This document shows positions 8,927 through 17,694 of a DNA stretch of 64,000 bases, piece by piece. The position numbers and the translations under genes are program-made. The DNA is taken from positions 71,524 through 135,523 of the forward strand of contig NZ_JAVFJK010000012.1 of assembly GCF_030908215.1 (NCBI RefSeq), written 5' to 3'. The notes beneath the pieces are model-generated. The model was not told where the DNA came from. It worked only from the letters and a program-made list of their open reading frames with translations, and did not search any database. The stretch is from Sinomonas sp. ASV486 (GTDB lineage Bacteria; Actinomycetota; Actinomycetes; Actinomycetales; Micrococcaceae). Position 1 is the first letter of the stretch, and each line of letters starts with the position of its first letter.

Positions 8927-9003
8927 GAGATTCTTGGCGGACGGCCGCGGGAACTCGCTGCTGTGCGCCGATTGAGCTCAGATTAGCCCCGGGAGGACCA
9001 GCC

Positions 9004-9606
9004 CTACAGTCCCCAGGCCTCGATCGCGGGCGTCTTCTTGTCCCACCCGAGCCGGCAGGCCTCGGCTGTCCCGAGGATGAAGTGCCGGCCCGAGGCCGCT
9101 GGCAGGCCGAGCCAGCGTGCGGCGAGGATCCGGCAGAAGTGCCCGTGCGCCACGACGAGGGCGTGCTCGACTCCCGCAGTCCGCACCCGCGCAACGATCC
9201 GGTCTGCCCGCTCCCCGACGTGTTCGAGCGTCTCGCCGTGGGGCACCCCGTCATTCCAGATGAGGTAGTCCGGGTTTTCCTTACGGATGTCGGCAGAGCG
9301 CACCCCCTCGTAGTCGCCGTAGTCCCACTCGACCGCGTTCGGCTCGGGCTGCGCGTCGGGGAAGCCCGCAAGCTCCGCGGTGCGCCGGGCACGCTGCAGG
9401 GGCGAGGTGAGCACGAGACCGAACTCCACGCCGTCGAACGTCTTCCGGGCCGAGCGCGCCTGCTCCTCGCCCTCCGCAGTGAGCGGAAGATCCGTGAGCC
9501 CCGTGTACTGGCCGCTCCTGGACCACTCCGTCTCACCGTGGCGCAGGAGCCACAGCCTCGTGAGCCCGAAGTCCTCCATGCCGGGAAGCCCCATGCCGTC
9601 CATCAC
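9004..9606 (-). CDS. Histidine phosphatase / phosphoglycerate mutase-like family protein
   Basis: 200 residues. The catalytic RHGETEW motif is at about residue 18, with the second His in ALVVAHGHFCRIL, the C-terminal signature of the branch-2 dPGM-like superfamily. Additional conserved pieces are YTGLTDLPLTAEGEEQA and TSPLQRARRTAEL. Members include broad phosphatases and mutases, so the substrate is not predictable. The first codons overlap the stop of the CCA-adding enzyme gene by 4 bases, so the two are coupled; start codons at 9606, 9603 or 9594 are all possible. Confidence 0.88.
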   Translation of the reverse strand: MMDGMGLPGMEDFGLTRLWLLRHGETEWSRSGQYTGLTDLPLTAEGEEQARSARKTFDGVEFGLVLTSPLQRARRTAELAGFPDAQPEPNAVEWDYGDYEGVRSADIRKENPDYLIWNDGVPHGETLEHVGERADRIVARVRTAGVEHALVVAHGHFCRILAARWLGLPAASGRHFILGTAEACRLGWDKKTPAIEAWGL

Positions 9607-11075
9607 GCGTTCTCGCTCTCGTCGGTCCGATCGGTGCCCACGGCAGATTCAGGCTGCGCTGCCCACCATTCAAGCAGCCGTTCCCGCGCCTCGTCCTCGG
9701 ACACGGGCCCATTGTCCATCCGCTCGTTGAGGAGGAACTTGTACGCGCGGCCCACCACGGGGCCCGGGCGAACTCCCAGAATCGCCATGATCTGCTCGCC
9801 GTCGAGGTCCGGGCGGATGGCCGCGAGCTCCTCCTGCGAGGCAAGCTCGGCGATGCGGTGCTCAAGGTCGTCGTAGGCGAACGAGAGCCGGTCGGCCTTG
9901 CGCTGGTTCCGCGTCGTAACGTCCGAGCGCGTGAGCCGGTGCAGCCGTTCCAGGAGCGGACCCGCGTCCGTCACGTAGCGGCGCACTGCCGAGTCCGTCC
10001 ACCCCGCATCGCCGTACCCGTAGAAGCGCATGTGGAGCTCGACAAGGCGGGCGACCGCCTTGATGGTGTCGTTGTCGAAGCGGAGCGCCTTCATGCGCTT
10101 CTTCACGAGCTTCGCCCCGACGGCGTCGTGGTGGCGGAAACTGACCCCGCCGCCAGGTTCGAATCGACGCGTTGCCGGCTTGCCGACGTCGTGCATGAGC
10201 GCGGCGAACCGCAGCACGAAGTCCGGTCCCGGCACCGGGCCCTCCGGACCGGTCTCGAGGCTGGCGGCCTGCTCGAGGACCTGGAGCGAGTGCTGGTAGA
10301 CGTCCTTGTGCCGGTGGTGCTCATCGGCCTCGAGACGCAGCGCCGGGACCTCGGGGAGCACGCGGTCCGCGAGGCCGGTCTCCACGAGCAGGTCGATTCC
10401 GGCGCGCGGAGCCGCTCCCTTGATGAGCTTCACGAGCTCGTCACGGACACGCTCGGCGGAGATGATCTCGATCCGCTCCGCCATGTCCGTCATGGCCGCC
10501 CTGACTTCGGGCGCGACGCCGACGCCCAGCTGAGACGCGAACCTCGCCGCCCGCATCATCCGCAACGGATCGTCGGAAAAGGACAGTTCGGGGGTTCCGG
10601 GCGTGCGGAGGATCCCCGCGTGGAGGTCCGTCAGCCCGCCGAACGGATCGACGAGCTCAAGGGACGGCAGCCGGAGGGCCATCGCATTCATGCTGAAGTC
10701 GCGGCGCTCGAGGTCCGCCACGAGGTCCTTGCCGAACGCGACGGCAGGCTTGCGCGACTCGGGGTCATAGGCGTCGGCTCGGTACGTCGTGATCTCAATC
10801 TGGTGCCGGCCCTTGCGGAGGCCGATCGTGCCGTACTCCCGGCCGATGTCCCAGTGCGCATCCGCCCAGCCTTTGATGACGGCCAGCGTCTGGTCGGGCC
10901 CGGCGGACGTGGTGAAGTCCAGATCCGGCGAGGTGCGCCCGAGGAAGATGTCCCGCACGGGTCCGCCCACGAGGGAGAGCTCGAATCCCGCGTCCACGAA
11001 TCGCTGCCCCACCTCTAGGACCACGGGGTCCACTGCGAACTGGGGGTCCTGCACTGCCGTCTCATCTGTTGCCAT
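9603..11075 (-). CDS. cca: CCA tRNA nucleotidyltransferase
   Basis: 490 residues. The nucleotidyltransferase head has GGPVRDIFLG and the catalytic DxD in PDLDFTTSA (about residues 37-60), then RRDFSMNAMAL, the RNA/SrmB-binding domain and an HD domain with LMHDVGKPATRRF (about residue 293). This is the class II bacterial enzyme, which adds or repairs the 3' CCA of tRNAs; note that both tRNA genes in this window lack an encoded CCA. It sits divergent to the Nudix-murJ block, as is typical in Micrococcales and mycobacteria. Confidence 0.95.
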   Translation of the reverse strand: MATDETAVQDPQFAVDPVVLEVGQRFVDAGFELSLVGGPVRDIFLGRTSPDLDFTTSAGPDQTLAVIKGWADAHWDIGREYGTIGLRKGRHQIEITTYRADAYDPESRKPAVAFGKDLVADLERRDFSMNAMALRLPSLELVDPFGGLTDLHAGILRTPGTPELSFSDDPLRMMRAARFASQLGVGVAPEVRAAMTDMAERIEIISAERVRDELVKLIKGAAPRAGIDLLVETGLADRVLPEVPALRLEADEHHRHKDVYQHSLQVLEQAASLETGPEGPVPGPDFVLRFAALMHDVGKPATRRFEPGGGVSFRHHDAVGAKLVKKRMKALRFDNDTIKAVARLVELHMRFYGYGDAGWTDSAVRRYVTDAGPLLERLHRLTRSDVTTRNQRKADRLSFAYDDLEHRIAELASQEELAAIRPDLDGEQIMAILGVRPGPVVGRAYKFLLNERMDNGPVSEDEARERLLEWWAAQPESAVGTDRTDESENA

Positions 11076-11150
11076 AGTCCTTTAAGCTTGGCAGATCCCG
11101 GCGCGGGCGCCTTCCACGCCCCGATGCAGTCCGGGGTTGGGCTCTTTCGT

Positions 11151-11164
11151 TAGAGTGGACTGCA
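11151..11164 (+). promoter_or_regulatory. -10 element for a leaderless Nudix/murJ transcript
   Basis: TAGAGT at 11151-11156 matches the actinobacterial TANNNT -10 box and ends seven bases before the ATG at 11164. Transcription would therefore start at or next to the start codon. No Shine-Dalgarno sequence precedes the ATG, consistent with leaderless translation. Confidence 0.55.
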
Positions 11165-11718
11165 TGGTCATCCCGTTGCCGAGCGATCCTCAGAGGAGGA
11201 AGAGTGCGCCCCTGCCGTCGGCTGTCGGGCCGCACATCGCCCCGGCCGGCCAGGCCTACCCGTCGTCGCTGCCGACCGTAGAAGAGGTCTCGGCGGGCGG
11301 CGTCGTCGTCGACACTACCGATCCGAACCTGCCCGTCGCGATCATCGCCCGCATCAACCGCGGCGGCCGCCTCGAGTGGTGCCTGCCCAAGGGCCACCCC
11401 GAGGGTCGCGAGTCGAACGAGCTCGCCGCGATCCGCGAAATCGGCGAGGAGACGGGCATCATGGGTAACATCCTCGCCCCGCTCGGCAGCATCGACTACT
11501 GGTTCACTGTCACGGGCCACCGCGTCCACAAGACGGTGCACCACTACCTCCTGCGAGCCGTGGGCGGGAACCTGACCATCGAGAACGATCCGGACCACGA
11601 GGCGGTGGACGTCGCGTGGGTCCCGATCTCGGAGCTCGCGCGGCGCCTGTCCTTCCCGAACGAGCGCCGCATCGCGGATCTGGCCCGCGAGGTGCTGCCC
11701 GAGCACCTCCTCTCGTGA
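11164..11718 (+). CDS. Nudix hydrolase
   Basis: 184 residues from ATG 11164; a TTG at 11137 extends the frame but would lie upstream of the -10 box. The Nudix box is clear: GHPEGRESNELAAIREIGEE..GI at about residues 80-100, with the REIGEE catalytic core. The N-terminal ~40 residues are Pro/Ser-rich. The gene sits between cca and murJ, the same place as mutT4 (Rv3908) in mycobacteria. Probable role: hydrolysis of a nucleoside diphosphate derivative; the exact substrate is unknown. Seven bases separate it from murJ. Confidence 0.88.
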   Translation: MVIPLPSDPQRRKSAPLPSAVGPHIAPAGQAYPSSLPTVEEVSAGGVVVDTTDPNLPVAIIARINRGGRLEWCLPKGHPEGRESNELAAIREIGEETGIMGNILAPLGSIDYWFTVTGHRVHKTVHHYLLRAVGGNLTIENDPDHEAVDVAWVPISELARRLSFPNERRIADLAREVLPEHLLS

Positions 11719-11725
11719 GGTAGCC

Positions 11726-13669
11726 ATGGCAGCGACCAGATCCGCACCTGCGTCTGAGGCCCGCTCGAGCGCGATCATGGCCGTCGGCACCCTGGTCTCG
11801 CGGGCGCTGGGCTTCATCCGCTCGTGGCTGCTCATCCTCGCGCTCGGCCTCGGCTCGACCGTCGCCGATACGTTCGTCAACGCGAACAACCTGCCGAACC
11901 TCATCTTCCTGCTCGTTGCCGGCGGCGTGTTCAACTCCGTGCTCGTGCCGCAGATCATCAAGGCGAGCAAGGCGCGGGACGGCGGCGCGGACTACATCAG
12001 CCGCCTCCTGACACTCGGCGTCCTCGTCATGCTGGTCCTCACGGCCGCCGTGACGCTCGCCGCGCCCTGGGTCATGCAGCTCACGACGTCCGGCTACAGT
12101 CCCCCTCAGCTCGCCATCGCGACGGTCTTCGCCTTCTGGTGCCTCCCGCAGATCTTCTTCTACGGCCTCTACGCGCTCTTGACCCAGGTGCTCAATGCAC
12201 ATGGGGCCTTCGGGCCGGCGATGTGGGCCCCGATCGTGAACAACATCGTCGCGATCGCGGGGTTGGGCATGTTCGTGTGGATCTTCGGAGCGAACCGGAC
12301 CAATCCCCACAGCCTGGACAACTGGACCGGCGGCCACACGTTCATGATCGCCGGGATGTCCACGCTCGGCGTCGTCATCCAGACAGCGCTCCTGATGCTC
12401 CCCGTGCTGCGGCTGAGGCTCGGGCTCTCCCCGCGGTTCGGGTGGCGGGGCGTGGGCCTCGGGGCCGCGGCGCGCCTCGGCGCGTGGACCCTCGCAACCA
12501 CCGCGGTGGGCCAGCTGACGTTCCTCTATGTCATGAAGGTCGCCTCCCAGCCCGGCGCCGAGCGCGAGCGGCTGCAGGAGGCCGGCAACCCGCTGTGGCA
12601 GCAGGTCCCGGGCAATACCGTCCTCGAGATCGCGTCCCAGCTCTATCTCCTGCCGCACTCAATCATTGCGCTCTCGCTCGCGACGGTCCTCTTCAACCGC
12701 ATGACGGAGGCGTCCCAGGCGGGCGACCGTGCTGGCGTCCGCGAAGCGCTCTCGCACGGACTCCGCACTATGGCGGTGGCGACGGTGTTCGCAGCGTTGG
12801 CGCTGTTCGCACTCGCCGCGCCGCTGGGCATGTTCTTCTCGGGCGGCCGCGCATCCGACGGCGTCATGCTCGCCCAGACGTTGAGCATCCTCGCGCTGAG
12901 CACGCCGTTCATGAGCGCCAACTTCATGATGGCGCGCGTCTTCTACGCGAAGGAGGACGCGCGCACCCCGTTCAAGATCCAGCTGTGGCTCGCGATCCTC
13001 AACGTGGTCGGCGCTTTCGTCATCCAGTACCTGCCCGCGCGCTACATCATCTTCGCCATCGCCGGCCTGTACACAGTGGGGAACGTCCTCTCGGTGGTCC
13101 TGAGCAGCCACTACCTTCGCCGCCAGCTCGGCCACCTCGACGGCGCGCACGTGGCGCGCTCGTACATCCGCATGGGCTACGCCGCGACGGGATCCGCAAT
13201 CGTGGGAGCGGTCGCGGTCGGGCTCCTCGGCGGCTACAACCCCAGCGGGTTCATCTGGAGCTCGAACTTCGCCGCGCTGGCCGCCATCGTGATCATTGCC
13301 GTGCCGATGCTCATCGCGTACTTCGTTCTCCTGCGGGTCTTCCACGTCACCGAGGTACGCGATCTCCTCCGTCCGATCCTCGGCCGGGTCGGTGGGCGTC
13401 TCGGCCTCGGTGACGCCGCGCCGTCGCCCGCGCGGTCGACGCACGACGCCGGTGCTGCCGCCGGCTCACCGGGCGAGCCCAGCGAGCCTCCCATCACCGC
13501 CGCGATCACCACGATCTCGAACGACACGGGCATCATCCCGCGCATTTCCGGGCAGTTCGATCCGGTGATGTACCGCGCGCGTCCCACCAGTCCGACACCC
13601 GAGCGGCTCCCTGGACGGCGCTCGTTCCAAGGGCCGCCGGGAGAGAACCCGAATTTTCCCGAGGACTGA
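11726..13669 (+). CDS. murJ: Lipid II flippase MurJ
   Basis: 647 residues with 14 or so hydrophobic helices of the MATE-like MurJ/MviN fold, starting VSRALGFIRSWLLI. The tail after residue ~545 is cytoplasmic, Ala/Ser/Pro-rich and apparently disordered (ends NPNFPED). MurJ flips lipid-linked peptidoglycan precursor across the membrane. In mycobacteria the protein continues into a pseudokinase and an extracellular domain. Here the reading frame stops, and those modules are a separate downstream gene 102 bases away. TGAGGT precedes the ATG. Confidence 0.95.
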   Translation: MAATRSAPASEARSSAIMAVGTLVSRALGFIRSWLLILALGLGSTVADTFVNANNLPNLIFLLVAGGVFNSVLVPQIIKASKARDGGADYISRLLTLGVLVMLVLTAAVTLAAPWVMQLTTSGYSPPQLAIATVFAFWCLPQIFFYGLYALLTQVLNAHGAFGPAMWAPIVNNIVAIAGLGMFVWIFGANRTNPHSLDNWTGGHTFMIAGMSTLGVVIQTALLMLPVLRLRLGLSPRFGWRGVGLGAAARLGAWTLATTAVGQLTFLYVMKVASQPGAERERLQEAGNPLWQQVPGNTVLEIASQLYLLPHSIIALSLATVLFNRMTEASQAGDRAGVREALSHGLRTMAVATVFAALALFALAAPLGMFFSGGRASDGVMLAQTLSILALSTPFMSANFMMARVFYAKEDARTPFKIQLWLAILNVVGAFVIQYLPARYIIFAIAGLYTVGNVLSVVLSSHYLRRQLGHLDGAHVARSYIRMGYAATGSAIVGAVAVGLLGGYNPSGFIWSSNFAALAAIVIIAVPMLIAYFVLLRVFHVTEVRDLLRPILGRVGGRLGLGDAAPSPARSTHDAGAAAGSPGEPSEPPITAAITTISNDTGIIPRISGQFDPVMYRARPTSPTPERLPGRRSFQGPPGENPNFPED

Positions 13670-13771
13670 GCCCGAGCGCTCCCGAAGGCCCGAGACGCCC
13701 TTCCGCTAGGATCACTAGCAGCACAAGGTGCGGCCACCGGTCGTGCCCGCGCCCGCGACCAGGAGGTTTCC

Positions 13772-15490
13772 GTGTCCCAGTCCATCGACGTCGGCACCGT
13801 GCTCGGGGGACGGTACAAAGTCACGTCTTCGATCGTGACATCCCGTGAGGGTGATCTGGTCCTTGACGGCGTGGACCAGGTCCTGAACAGGCCAGTCAGC
13901 ATTCTCGTGGCCGGCGCCTCCAACTCGGACCAGCTGGCGCAGAGCGCACGCGAGGTCGCTATGGGCGAGCGTCACGGTGCCGTCCAGGTCCTCGACCTCG
14001 GCATCAGCCACGGAGCCACGTACCTCATCACGAACCACACATCTCCCGCCGATCTGCTCGACCTGATCGTTGCGCAGGAGACTCCGTATGTGGAGCCGTT
14101 CTTCACCGACACTCTCGGCAGCGAGATCTTCGGCGAATCGCGCTCACACGAGCCGGAGACGTACGACGGGACGGTCAGTCCCGGCAGGCCAGACAACTAC
14201 ATCCGCTATAACGAGCGCGGGGAGCCCATGCCCCATGGGCCGGGGGCCGGGGGCGCCGCGCCCCGCGGCGCGGCAGGTGCCGCGGCCGCCGCGGCTGCTG
14301 CAGCGGCAGCGGCACGCCAGAATCGCGCGCCAGGCACATACCCACCCGCGCCTTCCCGTCCCACGCAGCCTGGCCAACAGGGCGGGCCCCAGACGGCTGA
14401 CTACCCTGCGGCGCCCGTCGGTCCGGCATCCTATAGCGGTGGCCCCGCCGCATCGATTCCGCCCCCACCAGCAGCGCCCCCGCAGTCCACACCGTCGGGA
14501 ACCCAGCCCCAGCGCTCAGACGAACCATCTCCTCGAGGTCGGGAGGAACTGACCTCCGGTGGAGCTTCGGCCGGATACGGAGCCGCCGGAGGAGCAGCGG
14601 CTGCTGCCGCAGGTGCCGCACGTCCCGGCACTCCGCGAGTCACCCCTTGGCAGGCTCCGCAGAATGCGGGGGGCACCGAGCCCACGCCTACGGCTGCCTC
14701 ACCGGTTCAGGGCCACGCTCCCGCCGAACCACGTCAGCACTGGCCTTCCCAGCGCCCCGCCGCCGTGATGCCCGAGGCGGCCAGACCGTCGTCGTCCGCC
14801 CCATACGAAGACTACGAGGACGATGAGAGGACCAAGCCGCGTTCCATGCCGTGGCTCGTGGGGGGCATCCTTGCTGTCGTTCTCATCGCGGCGCTGATTT
14901 TCGCCTTCACGACCCTCGGCAACCTGTTCCAGCCCCAGGCGGCGAGCACCGCGAGTTCCACACCGCACGCGTCACAGGGCCAGAGCGGAAGCTCCGCCGC
15001 GAGTTCGTCATCGTCAGGGACCGCCCCCGCCCCGACGGCCGCACCAGCCATCGATTCGGTGACTCGGATCAATCCCGACGAACTGAGTTTTGCCAACGAC
15101 TTCGACAGCAAGCTCCCTCTGACGTTTGACGGAAACCCGGCAACCTACTGGTCCGATATGGAGTTCGCCCGTGAGGACTGGGGCGGTTTCACCAAGAGCG
15201 TCGCCCTCGCCGTGAAGCTCAAGGATCAGGCCCAAGTCAAGCAGGTTACGCTGCTGCAGTCCGGTGGTTCGGGCGGTAACTTCAGCATCTACACGAATGA
15301 TCAGCCGAGCCTGACGGGTGCCACGCTCGCCGGGACGAGCTCTTTCACCGGGCCGCAGGTGGTTGTCCCCGTCACCGGAACTCCGACGGCAAAGTACGTC
15401 ATCATTCAGATCAACTCGCTCCCGCGGCTGTCAGCCCCGAAGACCCAGTACCCGTTCGGTCTGCGTCTCGCCGAGATCAAGGTGGACTAG
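13772..15490 (+). CDS. MurJ-associated pseudokinase with one TM helix and a discoidin-like extracellular domain
   Basis: 572 residues from a GTG behind AGGAGG. Residues 1-110 resemble the N-lobe of a Ser/Thr kinase (LGGRYKVTSSIVTSREGDLVL..) but show no VAIK lysine, HRD or DFG motif, so it is a degenerate kinase. A long Ala/Pro/Gly-rich linker follows. A single TM segment (WLVGGILAVVLIAALIF, about residue 370) leads to an outside domain resembling F5/8-type or galactose-binding folds (TFDGNPATYWSDMEFA, then FGLRLAEIKVD at the end). This mirrors the C-terminal half of mycobacterial MviN (Rv3910), whose phosphorylated pseudokinase recruits FhaA to control cell-wall synthesis. Inference: the same regulator expressed as a separate polypeptide. 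Confidence 0.8.
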   Translation: MSQSIDVGTVLGGRYKVTSSIVTSREGDLVLDGVDQVLNRPVSILVAGASNSDQLAQSAREVAMGERHGAVQVLDLGISHGATYLITNHTSPADLLDLIVAQETPYVEPFFTDTLGSEIFGESRSHEPETYDGTVSPGRPDNYIRYNERGEPMPHGPGAGGAAPRGAAGAAAAAAAAAAAARQNRAPGTYPPAPSRPTQPGQQGGPQTADYPAAPVGPASYSGGPAASIPPPPAAPPQSTPSGTQPQRSDEPSPRGREELTSGGASAGYGAAGGAAAAAAGAARPGTPRVTPWQAPQNAGGTEPTPTAASPVQGHAPAEPRQHWPSQRPAAVMPEAARPSSSAPYEDYEDDERTKPRSMPWLVGGILAVVLIAALIFAFTTLGNLFQPQAASTASSTPHASQGQSGSSAASSSSSGTAPAPTAAPAIDSVTRINPDELSFANDFDSKLPLTFDGNPATYWSDMEFAREDWGGFTKSVALAVKLKDQAQVKQVTLLQSGGSGGNFSIYTNDQPSLTGATLAGTSSFTGPQVVVPVTGTPTAKYVIIQINSLPRLSAPKTQYPFGLRLAEIKVD

Positions 15491-15512
15491 CGGCGGCGCG
15501 TCGCTGCATTGC

Positions 15513-15544
15513 GAGGGGGGCTCCGGTCTGACCGGGGCCCCCTC
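15513..15544 (+). terminator. Terminator after the pseudokinase gene
   Basis: GAGGGGG.CTCCGG pairs with CCGGGGCCCCCTC across a TCTGA loop, 22 bases past the stop codon. It is a very GC-rich 13-bp stem with one bulge and no U-run. Confidence 0.65.
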
Positions 15545-15625
15545 CCATGTGTGAAGGGTCTATCTGTGAAGGGTTCTCGACGCCTCGCGCCTCCCCTTGG
15601 GTACGCTTGTACCGGAGAGCTCCAT

Positions 15626-15652
15626 GGAATATCGATACTTATCGATGTGTTG
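15626..15652 (+). promoter_or_regulatory. Sigma-R-type promoter for trxB-trxA
   Basis: GGAAT (15626-15630), an 18-base spacer, then GTTG (15649-15652). This is exactly the consensus of SigR/SigH thiol-stress promoters in actinobacteria (GGAAT-N18-GTT), for which trxBA is the classic target in Streptomyces. It leaves a leader of about 45 bases, with AAGAGG before the GTG start. A housekeeping-like TATAGT at about 15670 could be a second promoter. Confidence 0.75.
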
Positions 15653-15703
15653 TGGCTGCTGACACCGTTATAGTTCGATCGCCCAAAGAAGAGGTATACA
15701 CCT

Positions 15704-16678
15704 GTGAGCACTGCTGAGACTGCCGCAGACGTGCGCGACGTCATCGTCGTCGGTTCCGGTCCCGCGGGGTACACCGCCGGCATTTACACAGCACGCGCCA
15801 ACCTTAATCCGTTGATTATCGCGGGGTCGGTCACTGCCGGCGGTGAGCTCATGAACACCACCGAGGTCGAGAACTACCCGGGATTCCCATCAGGAGTTCA
15901 GGGGCCGGAGCTCATGGACATGTTCGAGCAGCAGGCGTCCAAGTTCGGGGCGCAGATCGAATTCGAGGACGTCGAGTCCGTGGAGCTTGACGGCGAGATC
16001 AAGTCGGTCACCCTCGCGAGCGGTGAGACCTATAAAGCCCGAGCGATCATTCTTGCCACGGGCTCGGCCTACCGGGAACTCGGTCTCCCCAACGAGAAGC
16101 GCCTGTCCGGCCACGGCGTCAGCTGGTGTGCCACCTGTGATGGTTTCTTCTTCAAGGACCAGGACATCGCCGTTATCGGCGGCGGCGACTCCGCAATGGA
16201 GGAGGCCCTGTTCCTAACGCGGTTCGCCCGCTCCGTGACGGTCGTCCACCGCCGTGACAGCCTCCGCGCCTCCAAGATCATGGCCGATCGCGCCCTCTCC
16301 CACGAGAAGATCAAGTTTGCCTGGAACTCCGAGGTCGCCGACGTCGTCGGTGGTGAGAAGGTCACTGGTCTTCGTCTCCGCAACCTCCTCGACGGCACCG
16401 AAACCGAGCTCGCCGTGACGGGTATCTTCGTGGCCATCGGCAACGATCCGCGCACGAGCCTGGTCAAGGGTGTTCTCGAACTCACCGCCGAGGGCACCAT
16501 CGCCGTTGAAGGACGCTCCTCGAAGACCAGTCTTCCCGGCGTCTTCGCGGCTGGCGACGTTGTTGACCCCACCTACCGCCAGGCCATCACCGCAGCCGGT
16601 TCCGGGTGCGTGGCGGCGCTCGACGTCGAACACTATCTGGCCGACGTCGAATCCCGTTCCCTCGCAGCCCAGGCCTAG
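15704..16678 (+). CDS. trxB: Thioredoxin reductase
   Basis: 324 residues with a GTG start. FAD-binding [10 protein letters not shown] at residues 18-27, redox-active CATCDG at about 144-149, the NADPH-binding motif [10 protein letters not shown], and the C-terminal FAD motif [15 protein letters not shown]. It reduces thioredoxin with NADPH in the cytoplasm. It is followed after 27 bases by trxA, forming one operon behind a sigma-R-type promoter. Confidence 0.97.
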   Translation: MSTAETAADVRDVIVVGSGPAGYTAGIYTARANLNPLIIAGSVTAGGELMNTTEVENYPGFPSGVQGPELMDMFEQQASKFGAQIEFEDVESVELDGEIKSVTLASGETYKARAIILATGSAYRELGLPNEKRLSGHGVSWCATCDGFFFKDQDIAVIGGGDSAMEEALFLTRFARSVTVVHRRDSLRASKIMADRALSHEKIKFAWNSEVADVVGGEKVTGLRLRNLLDGTETELAVTGIFVAIGNDPRTSLVKGVLELTAEGTIAVEGRSSKTSLPGVFAAGDVVDPTYRQAITAAGSGCVAALDVEHYLADVESRSLAAQA

Positions 16679-16705
16679 TTCCTTCCAACAGATCGGATCA
16701 TCCAG

Positions 16706-17035
16706 ATGAGCAACGCCAAGAACGTCACTGACGCCGAGTTCACCGACGAGGTCCTCATGTCCGAGAAGCCTGTCATCGTGGACTTCTGGGCCGAATGGTG
16801 CGGCCCTTGCCGCAAGGTTGGCCCCATCCTCGACGACATCTCCGTCGAGTACGCCGACCGTGTCGATGTGGTCAAGGTCGATGTGGACAACAATCCAAAT
16901 ATCGCGGCTGAGTATGGCATCACCTCCATTCCTGCTGTGTACCTGTTCGAGAAGGGTAGGGTCACCGGAACGGTGATCGGCGCCCGCCCGAAGCAGTACT
17001 TCGAGAAGGAGTGGAGCGAGGTTCTCGTCAAGTAG
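16706..17035 (+). CDS. trxA: Thioredoxin
   Basis: 109 residues with the active site WAEWCGPCRK (Cys at about 33 and 36) and the cis-Pro of ITSIPAVYLF. General thiol-disulfide reductant, cotranscribed with its reductase. A hairpin terminator follows at 17058. It is the last intact gene before the 6.3 kb ORF-free region. Confidence 0.97.
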   Translation: MSNAKNVTDAEFTDEVLMSEKPVIVDFWAEWCGPCRKVGPILDDISVEYADRVDVVKVDVDNNPNIAAEYGITSIPAVYLFEKGRVTGTVIGARPKQYFEKEWSEVLVK

Positions 17036-17057
17036 ACACTTGGGCGAGTCCCCCCGC

Positions 17058-17087
17058 GGGGAGGTGCGGCGCATGCCGTGCCTCCCC
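17058..17087 (+). terminator. Terminator of trxBA
   Basis: GGGGAGGTGCGGC (17058-17070) pairs with GCCGTGCCTCCCC (17075-17087) over a GCAT loop. All 13 positions pair if two wobble pairs are allowed, and TTCTTCTT follows. It lies 23 bases past the trxA stop. Confidence 0.8.
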
Positions 17088-17157
17088 TTCTTCTTGGCCA
17101 CGGCTCTTCGTGACCGCGGCGCTGCTTTCGGTCGCGCCCGGCCCCGAGCGCCAGCCC

Positions 17158-17171
17158 GTTTCACGTGAAAC
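17158..17171. other. parS site 1
   Basis: GTTTCACGTGAAAC, the conserved core of the bacterial parS palindrome bound by ParB. Flanks C..C. It lies 71 bases past the trxBA terminator. Confidence 0.93.
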
Positions 17172-17680
17172 CGGCCACCATGGGTGAGTTCCCCTGGGAT
17201 CGCTATACCCTCGCCAGCCAGCCTTTTGGCTTCGCTGACCCCCGGCACACATGTCCTATCAGTTGAACCGCACGGCACCTTCAAGTCTCGATCCACAACG
17301 CGGATCGGGTGGTTAGACGGATGGTTAGCGCACAGGTTGCAGGAATGCGGCGGACAGATAATTCGGGCACGTGGTGCGCCAATTCCTCCAGGAGCATCCA
17401 GCTCCGCGCCGCTAAGGTGGCACGGCGGATGACTTGAAGGGGCTTCAGTGCTCATGGGTTTCCTATACGCCAGCGGACTGGTCGCGCAGCACCAAGTTTC
17501 GGGCGCCTCCAGCTGAACTCAAGCCCGCTAGCTTGGTGCAGTGACACCGAAGCGGAGCATGGAGATGACTCGACAAGTCGACTCCGCCGTCTCGATCCAG
17601 CCCCTGAATCGCCCCCTCGACCTAGCTGTTCCCTGATTTGGAGGGATGATCTCCACCCCTACTATCGACCAGGGCCTCTT

Positions 17681-17694
17681 GTTTCACGTGAAAC
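17681..17694. other. parS site 2
   Basis: GTTTCACGTGAAAC with T..A flanks, so the full 16-bp palindrome is perfect. 523 bases from site 1. Confidence 0.93.

Larger units (their letters stand above)
8343..9003. other. 661-bp non-coding spacer with short repeats
   Basis: No ORF with a plausible start and coding character is seen on either strand. The spacer contains a 12-bp tandem repeat (8792-8851) and a 15-bp palindrome (8912-8926). It separates the protease/small-ORF unit from the phosphatase gene, both read leftward, so 9003-8700 would be downstream of the phosphatase. Confidence 0.6.

Noticed and set aside
8428-9876. 482-codon plus-strand frame across the phosphatase and the 12-bp repeat
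   Set aside because: It lies opposite the histidine phosphatase gene, has Arg/Ser-rich random composition, and its repeat peptide merely reflects the DNA repeat.
11510-12658. 382-codon minus-strand frame opposite murJ
   Set aside because: A mirror of murJ codons; the product is Arg/Glu/His-rich without any family features.
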